A stretch of 42,769 nt of DNA from Planctomycetota bacterium (lineage in GTDB: Bacteria; Planctomycetota; Planctomycetia; Pirellulales; UBA1268), in the NCBI GenBank assembly GCA_003671185.1, contig QWPN01000034.1, positions 1 to 42,769 of the forward strand, written 5' to 3'. Under the pieces are notes generated by a model that saw only the letters and a program-made list of their open reading frames with translations, was not told the origin of the DNA and did no database searches. A program made the translations under genes and the position numbers. Positions 19,092 through 27,519 of this stretch are shown one piece after another (the first letter of the stretch is position 1; every line of letters begins with the position of its first letter).

Positions 19092-19547
19092 GTGCGGTTG
19101 GGACGCCGGCAACGCGACGTGGTCGCTGCGGGAGCCGTGATCGTGGTCACGGCGCTGGGCATGCCTGCGACCGGGCGCGGCGACGTGCCTCCGGCCGGCG
19201 CAGTGCCCGCCAGTGCCACGGCCGGTGTCCCCTACTGGCAGGCGACCGCGCTGCCGACCACCGTGATCCAGGGCGGCCCGATACCGCCCGGTTGGCAGCC
19301 GCAGGCGGTGGCCTACCAGGGCATCGGGCCGGACGGACGGCCCATGACGAGGTATTTCGCTCCCACGTACGTGTTCACGTACCAGTCGGGGCCGCCTGTC
19401 CCCGGAGCGCCTGCGGTCAGCCGTCCCCAGGTCTGGGGCGCGCCGCCGGCCGCCACCGGTGGCTGGAACTACCGCACGAGTGGCGCTCAACCCGTGCCGG
19501 TGACGCTGCCGCCACCGAGCGTGGCCCGCTACCAGCCGCCCCCGTGA
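19092..19547 (+). CDS. Small exported Pro/Gln-rich protein
   Basis: 151 residues starting with GTG, with AGGAGG (19077-19082) nine bases upstream. A basic N-terminus, then VVAAGAVIVVTALGMPATGRG, suggest a signal peptide or anchor. The mature part is rich in Pro, Gly, Ala and Tyr (PPGWQPQAVAYQGIGPDGRP, PPPSVARYQPPP) and has no recognised domain. A GCTACAAG at 19056-19063 could be its -10 box. It is divergent from the peptidase gene. Function unknown. Confidence 0.6.
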   Translation: MRLGRRQRDVVAAGAVIVVTALGMPATGRGDVPPAGAVPASATAGVPYWQATALPTTVIQGGPIPPGWQPQAVAYQGIGPDGRPMTRYFAPTYVFTYQSGPPVPGAPAVSRPQVWGAPPAATGGWNYRTSGAQPVPVTLPPPSVARYQPPP

Positions 19548-19696
19548 ACGGCCCGAATGAACGCCTCACGGACGCTGGCAAGGACGGCACGACGAGGGCT
19601 GAAGAATGCCCGGCTGCACGCCACGCGCCGATCGGGTAGACCAGCGGACGGGTGGCCGCCGGTCGCCGGGCCGCCAATGACTGCGGGATTGTGGTC

Positions 19697-20971
19697 ATGG
19701 GGATGCTGATCGACGCGGTCAAGGTGTTGTGGCGGTTGGCTTTTTTTCTGGCCGCCGTCCTCACGGTGTACATGGGCGTGCAGGCGTTGCGACTCCACGT
19801 GCTGCCGCTCGTCCGCGCCGGTGCCGACACCATGGCGAATCTGCGTGAGCAGGCGGAGGAGGCGGCCCGCGAAATCGACGGCCTGGCCGCCGTGCTGCCC
19901 AACCTGGAGCGTGACGTTCGTTCGTTGGAAGAGTCGTGGCCACCCTGGTACGAGCCCCTGGCCCGGTGGCAGCACGGCTGGAAACTGGACATGGCACGCA
20001 GGGCGCTGGGGACACAGGAGCGGCTGCGGGCGGAGGCCCTGGACAGACGGGCGGCGTTGCAGACGCGGATCGCGGAACTGGGCCAGACCTGGCCGCAGCG
20101 GACCCGTGAATTCCTGCTTCGCCATGGGCCCCCCGGCTTGGCCGTGGCGCTGGCGGTTTTGCTGCTGCCGCTGGTGCTGCGCACGATCCGCTACTTCGCG
20201 GTAGCTCCCCTGGTGTCGCTGGCGGCGCCGATCCGCCTGGCACTGCCCGGTTCGGGGGCGTTGCACTGTGACGCCCCCGTGCGCCGCTTGGAGGTGCACC
20301 TGGGGCCGGGCGAGCGGATGCTGGTGCGATCGTCGTGGCTCAAGGAATACGACACGACCGCCGCCACGAAGCGGACGCAGTGGCTGTGGCGCTGGGATGC
20401 GCCGCTGGTCAGTTACGCGGCCCGTCTCGTGGAACTGACGCGGGTCGAGGCCGGGCCGGCGGGTGCCCGCGTGTCACTGTGGGGGGGCAGCGATCCCGAT
20501 TGCCATATCGTCAGGCTCTCGCTCGTCGACCATCCCGGGCTGGTGTTTCATCCGCGCAACCTCGTGGCCCTGGTGGATCGTCCCGGGGAATTGCGGCTGC
20601 GACGCCGCTGGCGGCTGGGAAGCCTGCAGGCATGGTGCACACTGCAGTTGAGGTTCATTCTCGTGGAGGGATCGGGGACCGTCGTGCTCTGGAGCCCGGG
20701 CGGCATCGAGCCCGCACGGCCGGTCGGCGACCGCAGGGGCGTGTCACAGGAATCGGTGGCGGGATTCGATGCGCGGCTGGCCTACTCCGTGCGTCGCAAC
20801 GAGACCTTCTGGCCCTACCTGCGCGGCCGAGAGCCGTTGTTTGACGACGTGTTCCAGGGGGATGGCTGCTACCTGGTGTCGGTGGCGCCAGCCGGCGACG
20901 CTGGTCGGGTGGGCGCCGAGTCCTACTGGTCGGCGTTCTGGGAGGTGGTGGGAAAGATTCTCGGCTTCTGA
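19697..20971 (+). CDS. Membrane protein with coiled coil and AIM24-like beta domain
   Basis: 424 residues. A first membrane segment spans about residues 9-30 (VLWRLAFFLAAVLTVYMGV). A charged helical stretch follows, rich in Arg, Glu and Leu (about 45-130). A second membrane segment (GLAVALAVLLLPLVLRTI) is near residue 155. The rest is beta-rich and includes FILVEGSGTVVLWSPGG and DDVFQGDGCYLVSV, which resemble the glycine-turn strands of the AIM24/TraT-like fold; this match is tentative. Start ATG 19697 (MGMLIDAV) is used; the upstream frame is low-complexity. Function unknown. Confidence 0.6.
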   Translation: MGMLIDAVKVLWRLAFFLAAVLTVYMGVQALRLHVLPLVRAGADTMANLREQAEEAAREIDGLAAVLPNLERDVRSLEESWPPWYEPLARWQHGWKLDMARRALGTQERLRAEALDRRAALQTRIAELGQTWPQRTREFLLRHGPPGLAVALAVLLLPLVLRTIRYFAVAPLVSLAAPIRLALPGSGALHCDAPVRRLEVHLGPGERMLVRSSWLKEYDTTAATKRTQWLWRWDAPLVSYAARLVELTRVEAGPAGARVSLWGGSDPDCHIVRLSLVDHPGLVFHPRNLVALVDRPGELRLRRRWRLGSLQAWCTLQLRFILVEGSGTVVLWSPGGIEPARPVGDRRGVSQESVAGFDARLAYSVRRNETFWPYLRGREPLFDDVFQGDGCYLVSVAPAGDAGRVGAESYWSAFWEVVGKILGF

Positions 20972-21023
20972 TCCGTCGCCTGGGCCGTGCTCTGCGATCC
21001 CGCGTGCACGAGCGCACGAAAAA

Positions 21024-21051
21024 ACCGGGCCCTCCTTGCGGAAGGCCCGGT
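21024..21051. terminator. Bidirectional intrinsic terminator
   Basis: ACCGGGCC (21024-21031) pairs with GGCCCGGT (21044-21051), and TCC-GGA extends the stem past one mismatch to a TTGC loop. A-runs precede it (21019-21024) and a T-run follows (TCGTTTT), so it can end both the plus gene finishing at 20971 and the minus gene finishing at 21093. Confidence 0.8.
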
Positions 21052-21092
21052 CGTTTTCGTCTCGATCGGCCCGCGGAGATCCGCGGGACAGA

Positions 21093-21482
21093 TCAGGTCG
21101 CCTTCTTCTCGGGGGCAGCCGGAGCAGCCGGAGCGGCCTCGGTCGGCACGCCCTCGGAGATCACGCCAGCACCGCCGCAATCACCACCGGCGCAGCCGCC
21201 GGCGTCGCCACAGCCCTCGGCGCACGCCGAGCAGCCCTCGGCGGCACCGCAGTCGCCGCACTCGGCAGCGGCTGCTTCGCCGTGGCAACGGCGATGACGG
21301 TGCAGGAGGCCACCGTGGCAGCGTTCCTTCTTGGCAGCATGCACGCGGGCCAGCAGACCACCGTGGCACTTGCGGCCACCGTGGCAGCCGTGACCGGCGA
21401 CAACACCCGAGTCACCGCCGACGAGGGCGATGGCCACGAGCGCGAAGAACATCGCGAGAGCAAGACCGAAAAACCGCTTCAT
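21093..21482 (-). CDS. Small exported Cys-rich CHGG-repeat protein
   Basis: 129 residues. The signal peptide is MKRFFGLALAMFFALVAIALV. The mature part has eleven Cys: CHGG three times and CHGE once (near residues 33, 39, 55 and 66), many Arg/His, then CGDC and CSAC pairs and Gly/Ala-rich Cys spacing, ending in an Ala/Pro tail. CxxCH is absent, so it is not a haem protein. Paired Cys-His could bind metal or form disulfides; function is unknown. ATG 21482 follows TGGAGG six bases upstream. A long leader (about 200 bases) precedes it. Confidence 0.72.
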   Translation of the reverse strand: MKRFFGLALAMFFALVAIALVGGDSGVVAGHGCHGGRKCHGGLLARVHAAKKERCHGGLLHRHRRCHGEAAAAECGDCGAAEGCSACAEGCGDAGGCAGGDCGGAGVISEGVPTEAAPAAPAAPEKKAT

Positions 21483-21993
21483 CACAGACCTCCAGTTGAG
21501 GAACGGAACGCACCGCGCGTCCGTGAAGCCGTCACGAATTGAACCCCGATCCGGGACGGCTACCGGACCGCAGCAAACATGTTTCGAGCACCTGACTAAG
21601 CTGAATCAGCCCGCATCAGACAGGCTCCTGAACCAGACGACGCTGTCGATTGGCTAAGGTATTCTGCCTAGGCAAACTAGGGGCAAAGGGTAGCAGGCGC
21701 AGTTTCTGTGTCAATAAACCGGCTTTTTTGTGGCATTTTGTGCCGATTTTGACGATTTTATGGCTTGCCTGGGCGAGGAGACAGGCCATGCGGGCTGGAC
21801 GTGGCCCGTGGCAGAAGAAGGGGGATGTCGCCAGTGGCATCCCGCAGTCCGCGCCCGGCAGCCGGCTGACGCGGCAGAGCAGACTTGTCCCTTTCCGCCA
21901 GGCTCCGCCGTGGGGACAAGGCACAAAACGTGAAGCCCGGCGCCATCGCCAGGCGGACGGGCCCGGTCGGTGTGGCCACGCAGCGACAGGCTG
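21483..21993 (-). other. Long, relatively AT-rich intergenic leader region
   Basis: 511 bases without a credible gene; open frames of 102-116 codons here are low-complexity. The minus-strand part from ~21680 to 21483 would be the 5' leader of the Cys-rich gene, and it has small hairpins: CGTGA-AGCCG-TCACG (21522-21536, plus-strand reading), a GCTGA-T/A-TCAGC palindrome at about 21608 and AAACATGTTT at about 21573. The stretch near 21720-21770 is T-rich. No known riboswitch was recognised. Confidence 0.5.
21687..21714 (-). promoter_or_regulatory. Promoter of the Cys-rich gene
   Basis: The minus strand has TTGACA (plus 21709-21714) and, 16 bases on, TACCCT (plus 21687-21692) in a GCTACCCT context. 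The -35 is a perfect match to the sigma-70 consensus. The inferred start lies about 200 bases before the ATG at 21482. Confidence 0.55.
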
Positions 21994-22617
21994 CTACTGA
22001 CGCTGGACGGGGGCCTGCTCACCCCGGGCCGTGCGTTGTCCGGCCGGCTTCGCGGCAGCCTCCTGCTTGGCCCGCTTCTCGAGTTCGGCCGCCACCATTT
22101 CCTGCTTGGCGAGCATGTCCTCGGGATCCTCGAAGTTCAGCAGCAGGGGCGGCATGTCCTCGAACACCCGCATCGCCATGCCCACGACCCGCCAGCCCTC
22201 CGGGTCGAGACGCACGACCCAGACGACGTTCTCGCTGGTCTTGAACCCGTCGGAATCCACGTCGGTCCAGGTGGTGCCCACGTGCACGAGGTCTTTGGTG
22301 TCACTCACCATTTCGCAGGCGCGGACGGAGTAGGTCGCGCTGTCCCTCACCGGGGGAGCCACCGAGATTCCCATCTCCTCGGTCTTTGTGCGGGCCAATC
22401 GCGTGAGCATGCCGCGGGCGGTGTTCTCATCGCCTTTCTTGATCGCCTCCAGGAAGGCCACCACCACGCCCTTGGCGGGTTCCGTTCCCGCGGAGCCCGC
22501 CGACTGTGTCGAACACCCCGGCAGAGCGGCGGCCGTCAGGCAGGCCACCATCGCGGCGGCGGGAAAAAGAATGCGGCACGGTGCCGGGAGCGTGGGAGCG
22601 GCCTCTGGTGAGGACAT
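21994..22617 (-). CDS. Putative lipoprotein with NTF2-like segment
   Basis: 207 residues. MVACLTAAALPGC gives a lipobox with Cys35, so lipid attachment is likely. KGVVVAFLEAIKKGDENTARGML resembles the start of NTF2/SnoaL-like periplasmic domains that begin with a helix-rich xFLxAIxxGD motif. The C-terminus has basic and Ala-rich helix. ATG 22617 has GGAG ten bases upstream. The upstream frame to 22860 is Arg-rich and discarded. Function unknown. Confidence 0.65.
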   Translation of the reverse strand: MSSPEAAPTLPAPCRILFPAAAMVACLTAAALPGCSTQSAGSAGTEPAKGVVVAFLEAIKKGDENTARGMLTRLARTKTEEMGISVAPPVRDSATYSVRACEMVSDTKDLVHVGTTWTDVDSDGFKTSENVVWVVRLDPEGWRVVGMAMRVFEDMPPLLLNFEDPEDMLAKQEMVAAELEKRAKQEAAAKPAGQRTARGEQAPVQRQ

Positions 22618-22721
22618 GCTGGCGGATCTCCGGGAGGGAATGGGCATGAACGGGGGGGCGGGAACGTGACGCCCGAAGCCGGCGACGTCAAGACGAACGA
22701 ATCGGCCAGGTCGGGCCGGGC

Positions 22722-22730
22722 TGATATGCT
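22722..22730 (+). promoter_or_regulatory. Candidate extended -10 of the cytochrome gene
   Basis: TGATATGCT matches the extended -10 form TGnTATAAT at four of six core bases, 57 bases upstream of the ATG at 22788. No -35 was found. Confidence 0.3.
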
Positions 22731-22787
22731 GCCGTCGTGTGGATTGGTTCGACCGTACCGACGTTGTAGCGCAGGACGTGGCGGCCC

Positions 22788-23783
22788 ATGACTCGGCAGT
22801 TTCGGCGTGGCTGGCAAAGCGGGCGGGGTGGGAGACTGCGGTGGATCGCCGCGTGCGCACTCGTGGCGGTCCTGCCCTGCCTGGCCAACGCCGGCCAGCG
22901 GCCGAAGCAGGGCCCGGTGCGCCGGGCGGCGCGGCCTGGCGGCGGCTGGGACAAGGTCACGTCGGGAACGTTCTTCGGCGATGCCTTCGAGGCGCTGCAG
23001 GGCAGCCGGCCGCCGTTCTCGGCCGTGGGGCGACCGGTTGGCAATGCGTCATCCACGCCGCAGGCTGCACCTGCTTCTGCTGACGGCTTCAAGTGGTCGG
23101 CCCTGGTTTCGGAGGGAACGCTTACCGACGAGGTCAAGGATCTGAAGGCCGCCCTCGCCGCAGCGACGGCGCGGCCCTCCGACTTCAAGGGGGGCGGCTA
23201 CGACCGGGCGCGCGAGGGATTCAGCGTCGCCGCGTTGACATTCGGGGTGATCGCGGAATACGACCAGGACGTGCGCTGGAAGAAGGACGCCGCAGTGGCG
23301 CGAGACTTGTTTGCCCGCGTGGGGTTCAACTGCAAGGTGGGAACCGACCAGTCGCTGGCGGAGGCGAAACTCCGTGTGGCGGACCTGGAGGCCATGCTGG
23401 AGGGCGGCAGTCCGCAGGGGAAGCCCGACCGGGACGAGGACTTTCGCTGGAGCCAGGTGGCCGGACGGCCGGCGCTGATGACCCGGCTGGAGGCGGCCGA
23501 CGGCATCGTGGCAGCGGCCGTCGCCGAGAAGGATGGCTTCACGAAGCAGATCGATCGCCTGCTGCACGACGCCGAGATCGTGGCGGTGATCGCCGAAACG
23601 ATCCAGCGGCCCGATTACGAGTATCACGACGACGACACGTACAAAGGCTACGCCGCGGCGATGCGGGACGCGGCCCTCAAGGTGCGCGAAGCCTGCCGTC
23701 GCCAGGACTACGACGCGGCCCGGGCGGCGGCCGGCGAACTGAAGAAATCCTGCGACGCCTGCCACGGCGATTACCGCAGCTGA
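22788..23783 (+). CDS. Exported cytochrome c' -like protein
   Basis: 331 residues. The N-terminus is basic with a hydrophobic run (WIAACALVAVLPCLANA), a signal peptide. The only haem c site is CDACH at 322-326, near the C-terminus (KKSCDACHGDYRS), as in four-helix cytochromes c'. The preceding segment (DTYKGYAAAMRDAALKVREAC, YDAARAAAGELKKSC) looks like the last helices of that bundle. The N-terminal two thirds also has helical repeats (DEVKDLKAALAAA, RVADLEAML) and may be a second, haem-less bundle. Likely an electron or gas-binding protein in the periplasm. Confidence 0.72.
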   Translation: MTRQFRRGWQSGRGGRLRWIAACALVAVLPCLANAGQRPKQGPVRRAARPGGGWDKVTSGTFFGDAFEALQGSRPPFSAVGRPVGNASSTPQAAPASADGFKWSALVSEGTLTDEVKDLKAALAAATARPSDFKGGGYDRAREGFSVAALTFGVIAEYDQDVRWKKDAAVARDLFARVGFNCKVGTDQSLAEAKLRVADLEAMLEGGSPQGKPDRDEDFRWSQVAGRPALMTRLEAADGIVAAAVAEKDGFTKQIDRLLHDAEIVAVIAETIQRPDYEYHDDDTYKGYAAAMRDAALKVREACRRQDYDAARAAAGELKKSCDACHGDYRS

Positions 23784-23851
23784 TTACAGAGGCGGCCTCG
23801 CATGGCCGTGCAGCCGCACCGAAAGCTGGCAGTGGTCGGCCTGCGAATCCG

Positions 23852-24427
23852 TCAGGAACGGGCTGCGGCCGGCAGTGGCTGCAGCGGGATCAGTTCCGCG
23901 AGTCCGGCATCCGCCATCTCCTTGCCGGTCACGTAGCGATGCGTGCGGATCCACTGGTTGATGAGATCCTCGGAGCGGCCGAACAGCTGACCCAGCAGCA
24001 CGTCCATGTCACGCTCCAATTCGGCGAAGTGCCGCGACCACTCCGCGGCCTCCTTGATGCCGATGTGCTCCTCGCTCTGCCACTTCATGGGATGGAAGAG
24101 GAACACGCTGTAGGGCGTGACGAGCCGCTGCGTGCAGGCGGCGAACGGCCAGAGCGCTGCTGAAGAGCATTCGCCCGTGACCACCGCCCGGGCCCTGATG
24201 TCGCGCACCCGCATCAGGGTCACGAGCGACATGGCACAGTACGGGCTGCCGCCTGGTGAGTCGAAGTAGATCGTGCACTCGCCGCCCGGGGCCACGCCCA
24301 GCAGCCGGTCGGTGAGATCGGCCTCGTTGTCGGTGAGATCGCCCACCAGCGCGATCTCGATCGGGCCCTGGTCCTGATCGTCTGGGACGGTTTGTTCGTT
24401 CGCCGGAGGGGGGGCGCGTCGTGACAT
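23852..24427 (-). CDS. ClpP-like serine protease-fold protein
   Basis: 191 residues. CTIYFDSPGGSPYCAMSL matches the beta-turn of ClpP/crotonase folds (SPGG). VVTGECSSAALWPFAAC lines up with the ClpP nucleophile segment, making Ser89 the likely nucleophile, and FLFHPM supplies His112. By alignment with ClpP, the third catalytic residue (an Asp in RD-RF) falls on His in RTHRYVTG, so activity is in doubt. A start at 24526 would add an unlikely tail, so ATG 24427 is used. No ClpX or ClpA gene is nearby. Confidence 0.62.
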   Translation of the reverse strand: MSRRAPPPANEQTVPDDQDQGPIEIALVGDLTDNEADLTDRLLGVAPGGECTIYFDSPGGSPYCAMSLVTLMRVRDIRARAVVTGECSSAALWPFAACTQRLVTPYSVFLFHPMKWQSEEHIGIKEAAEWSRHFAELERDMDVLLGQLFGRSEDLINQWIRTHRYVTGKEMADAGLAELIPLQPLPAAARS

Positions 24428-24483
24428 CGGTGCCGTCGCCTGATTGCGTGTGGAAAATCCCGTTCTTGGAACCGACTCCGAAC

Positions 24484-24491
24484 AGTCTAGC
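24484..24491 (-). promoter_or_regulatory. Candidate -10 of the ClpP-like gene
   Basis: The minus strand reads GCTAGACT, identical to the -10 region of rpsA, and lies 57 bases before the start. A TTTCGC 16 bases further upstream could be a weak -35. Confidence 0.42.
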
Positions 24492-24658
24492 AGCACCTTA
24501 CGAAAGCGAAAGCCTCGCGTTCGCACGTGGTGTGGGAAGGGAGCCTACGATCGTCAGCCACCGTCCACAAGCACATGCTTCTTTCCCTTGCGGAACGGCT
24601 CATCGGCCCTCAAGATTCAGGCGCTCCAACATCCCCAAGTCGCGAGGCGAGCCGAACG

Positions 24659-25327
24659 ATGGGAATCGTCTCCTTCTGCCCGAACGGCCATCGCGTGAAG
24701 GTCAAGGACCATCTCGCCGGCCGCAAGGGCATCTGCCCACGATGTGGATCGCGATTCAGGATTCCCTCGGCGAACCAGTCGCCGATCGCGCCGGTTGCGA
24801 CGCCGGCCCCCGTGGCGGTGGCGCTCATGCCGTCGGCCCGGATCGTGTCGTTCGACGCCGTGCTGGCGGCCGGCCTGCCGCCTGCGTTGCCGCTGTCCGC
24901 GGAGCCGGTGCCGGTCGAACTGCCGGCGCAAGCCGACCAGGCGGATGCCGGCGTCGAGCCGCAGGTCGCACCCGCCATCGAGGAACACGTGGTCGCACCG
25001 GTGGAACAGGCCGTCGCGGCGGAGCGGCCGGCCGCTCCGCTGGAGCAGGCCTGGCCCGTGCTGGAGCCCGGGGACGTGCCTGCCGCCGAGGTCGAACTCC
25101 TGGCGGACCACGGGTACTCCACCTACGCCGCCATCGAGGAGGATCCGCAGCTGCCCTGGTATGTCGCCGTCCATGGCGAGGGGCGCTGGCTGTCGGCGGA
25201 CGGGATGCGGCAGTGGCTCGACTCCGGACAGGCCACCGGTGACGAACAGGTGTGTCGAGGCGACTGGAAGAACGGGAAAAAAATCTACGACGTGTTTCCT
25301 GAAATCGACCCCGGAGCCGGTTGGTGA
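24659..25327 (+). CDS. Zinc-knuckle plus GYF-like domain protein
   Basis: 222 residues. The N-terminus has CPNGH and GICPRCGSRFRI (Cys7, His11, Cys26, Cys29), a MJ0042-type zinc ribbon often seen in planctomycetes. The middle is Ala/Pro/Glu-rich linker. The C-terminal ~60 residues (PWYVAVHGEGRWLSADGMRQWL) resemble the GYF_2 (DUF4339) fold, a peptide-binding module. ATG 24659 starts the zinc ribbon; upstream frame to 24527 looks spurious. Probably an adaptor; partners unknown. Confidence 0.68.
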   Translation: MGIVSFCPNGHRVKVKDHLAGRKGICPRCGSRFRIPSANQSPIAPVATPAPVAVALMPSARIVSFDAVLAAGLPPALPLSAEPVPVELPAQADQADAGVEPQVAPAIEEHVVAPVEQAVAAERPAAPLEQAWPVLEPGDVPAAEVELLADHGYSTYAAIEEDPQLPWYVAVHGEGRWLSADGMRQWLDSGQATGDEQVCRGDWKNGKKIYDVFPEIDPGAGW

Positions 25328-25379
25328 AAAAAGGCGGCCCGCCGCGGCCGCAGCCTGGCGGAAGGTTTTTCCACGCTCT

Positions 25380-25387
25380 GCTACAGT
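25380..25387 (+). promoter_or_regulatory. Candidate -10 box
   Basis: GCTACAGT lies 46 bases upstream of the start at 25433 and fits the recurring GCTA form. No -35 was recognised. Confidence 0.35.
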
Positions 25388-25432
25388 GCCATGATGCTTA
25401 TCCGTACCGCTTCTCGTCCGGAGGTTTCCACC

Positions 25433-26023
25433 ATGGTCGCCGCCCCCCGCCTCGCAGCCGTCGCTCCCTTGTTCCGTTGCCTGGTGCTGGCCTCGTGCCT
25501 GCTGACCGCAAGTCGCGCCGAAGGCCCGGCTTCCCGGGCGTTCACGATCGCCGACGGCACCCTCTCCCTGGAGGCTCCGCAGGGATGGCAGCGGGTGCAA
25601 CCGAAGAGCGGGATGATCGAGACGGAGTTCTCGATCCCGGCAGTGAAGGGTGACGGTCCCGGCCGCATGACCGTGATGGGCGCCGGCGGCAGCGTGGAGG
25701 CCAATGTGGAGCGCTGGTACGGCCAGTTCAGCCAGCCGGACGGCTCGGCGACGAAGGACAAGGCCACGACCAAGAAACTGAAGATCTCCGGCTGCAGCGT
25801 GACGTTGGTCGACATCTCGGGCACCTACAAGGACATGCCCGGCGGCCCGTTTGCGGGTGGCAAAGCGGTCGAACGGCCCGGTCATCGCATGCTGGCGGCG
25901 ATCGTGGAGACGAGCGGTGCCGGCAACTACTTCCTCAAGTTCTCCGGGCCTGCCGCCACGGTCGAAGCCGAGGCCGACGGTTTCCGCAGGATGATCGAAG
26001 GCATGGTGGCCGCCGGCCGCTGA
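25433..26023 (+). CDS. Exported protein of unknown function
   Basis: 196 residues. A signal peptide (VAAPRLAAVAPLFRCLVLASCLLTASRA) is followed by a beta-rich domain (LSLEAPQGWQRVQPKSGMIE, GRMTVMGAGGSV, KISGCSVTLVDISGTYKDMP). No catalytic motif is apparent. ATG 25433 is chosen over ATG 25391 because GGAGG (25420-25424) sits eight bases upstream and it begins the signal peptide. It lies 31 bases before the ATPase gene and may be in one transcript with it. Confidence 0.62.
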   Translation: MVAAPRLAAVAPLFRCLVLASCLLTASRAEGPASRAFTIADGTLSLEAPQGWQRVQPKSGMIETEFSIPAVKGDGPGRMTVMGAGGSVEANVERWYGQFSQPDGSATKDKATTKKLKISGCSVTLVDISGTYKDMPGGPFAGGKAVERPGHRMLAAIVETSGAGNYFLKFSGPAATVEAEADGFRRMIEGMVAAGR

Positions 26024-26054
26024 TGGTTCCGCACCCGCCGCAGCTCCCCCCACG

Positions 26055-27518
26055 ATGAAAGTCCAGGAATTCCTCGAACATCACGGGATCGCCGGCAACC
26101 CGTTCGCGGAGGAGGACGCACAGAACGACTCGGTCTTCAAGCGCACCTGCCTGGAGACGACGTTTCATCCGGCGTGGGACAAGATCTACGGGAATCCCGC
26201 CGACCCCAGTACGGCGGTCGTGTTCGGAGAAAAGGGCTCCGGTAAGACCGCGCTGAAACTGCAGATGGTACGGCAGTTTGAGCGGCACAACGCCGCGCAG
26301 CCCGAGTCCCGCACCTTCGTCGTGCTGTACGACGACTTCAACCCGTTCCTCGACCGCTTCGCCAGCCGCAGCCGCCCAGGACGTGCCGTGGAGAAGTCGC
26401 TCGGGCAGTGGAAGTTGTGGGACCACATGGACGCCATCCTCTCGTTGGCGGTCACTCAGCTCGTGAGCACGCTCACCCAGGCAACGGCCGCGCGGCCGCG
26501 GCTGACTCGGCCCCAGGCCCGCGATGTGGCACTGCTGGCGGCCTGTTACGACCAGTCCACGGCCGAGTCATTTCCCGCCCGTTGGAGCCAGGTGCGCCGG
26601 CGGATCGCCTACCGCACCTGGCTGGGCGACTGGCCGCGGCTGCTGGCCGCGGTGGCGACGCTGACGCTGCTGGCCACGCTCGCCTGGGGAGTGTCACGCG
26701 GCGACCTCTCCTGGGCAGGCCGCTGGTGGCCCTGGCTGGGGCTCGTCGCCGCATGGATGCCGTTCTTGTGGCGGCGGCTGCACGCCACCTGGAGAGCCTG
26801 GCGGATCGTGCGCAGCATGCGCACCGGCAATCGCACGGTGGGACAACTGGCCCGGGCGCTGGCTGCCATTCCCGAGGCCGATCTGGCCGGCCAGCCGCTC
26901 CCGGCGCTGGCTCGCAGCGACGACCGGTACGAACTGTTCGGCAAGCTGCAGGGCGTGCTGGCGGCCCTGGGCTGGACCGGGATGGTGGTGATCGTGGACC
27001 GGCTCGACGAGCCGCACCTCATCAACGGCTCGGCCGAGCGCATGCGGCAAGTGATCTGGCCGATTCTCGACAACAAGTTCCTCAAGTCGCCGGGAATAGG
27101 CTTCAAGCTGCTGCTGCCGGAGGAACTGTACCGCTTCGTGGAACGTGAGGACGAGCAGTTCAACCAGCGTGCCCGGCTCGATAAGCAGAACCTCGTCTCA
27201 TCGCTGGAGTGGTCGGGTGAGACCCTCTACGACATCGCCTCGGCGCGGGTCAAGGCGGCAGGCGTGGGCACGCCGCCGGCGACGCTGGCCATGCTGTTCG
27301 ACGATTCGGTCGACCAGCGCCGGCTGATCGACGGCCTGCGCTCGCTGCGGGTGCCGCGGCAACTGTTCAAGTTCCTGTACCGGCTGTTGGTGGCCCACTG
27401 CCACGCGCACACCGACGAGCGGCCGGTGTACCGGATCCCGCTCGACCGTTTCGAGCGGGAACTGGCCGTGTTCCGCCGCGAGCAGGATGCCTTCGACCGC
27501 GGCCTGGCGCCGCGCTAG
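26055..27518 (+). CDS. Membrane-anchored P-loop ATPase
   Basis: 487 residues. Walker A is GEKGSGKT (58-65); Walker B is MVVIVDRLDEP (Asp315, then Asp318-Glu319). GNPFAEEDAQ near residue 14 resembles the start of ExeA-type and related AAA ATPases. Two hydrophobic spans at about 195-213 and 224-240 interrupt the ATPase domain, as in KAP-type NTPases, which carry membrane segments inside the NTPase fold. The C-terminal part (RVPRQLFKFLYRLLVAHCH) is helical. The function is unknown. One base separates its stop from the apbE start. Confidence 0.72.
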   Translation: MKVQEFLEHHGIAGNPFAEEDAQNDSVFKRTCLETTFHPAWDKIYGNPADPSTAVVFGEKGSGKTALKLQMVRQFERHNAAQPESRTFVVLYDDFNPFLDRFASRSRPGRAVEKSLGQWKLWDHMDAILSLAVTQLVSTLTQATAARPRLTRPQARDVALLAACYDQSTAESFPARWSQVRRRIAYRTWLGDWPRLLAAVATLTLLATLAWGVSRGDLSWAGRWWPWLGLVAAWMPFLWRRLHATWRAWRIVRSMRTGNRTVGQLARALAAIPEADLAGQPLPALARSDDRYELFGKLQGVLAALGWTGMVVIVDRLDEPHLINGSAERMRQVIWPILDNKFLKSPGIGFKLLLPEELYRFVEREDEQFNQRARLDKQNLVSSLEWSGETLYDIASARVKAAGVGTPPATLAMLFDDSVDQRRLIDGLRSLRVPRQLFKFLYRLLVAHCHAHTDERPVYRIPLDRFERELAVFRREQDAFDRGLAPR

Positions 27519-27519
27519 C

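Noticed and set aside
21093-21482. CHG motifs read as haem-binding sites
   Set aside because: There is no CxxCH; the motifs are C-H-G-G, which do not bind haem c.
21650-22000. 116-codon open frame in the long intergenic region
   Set aside because: No Shine-Dalgarno, atypical composition, and the region is better explained as a leader.
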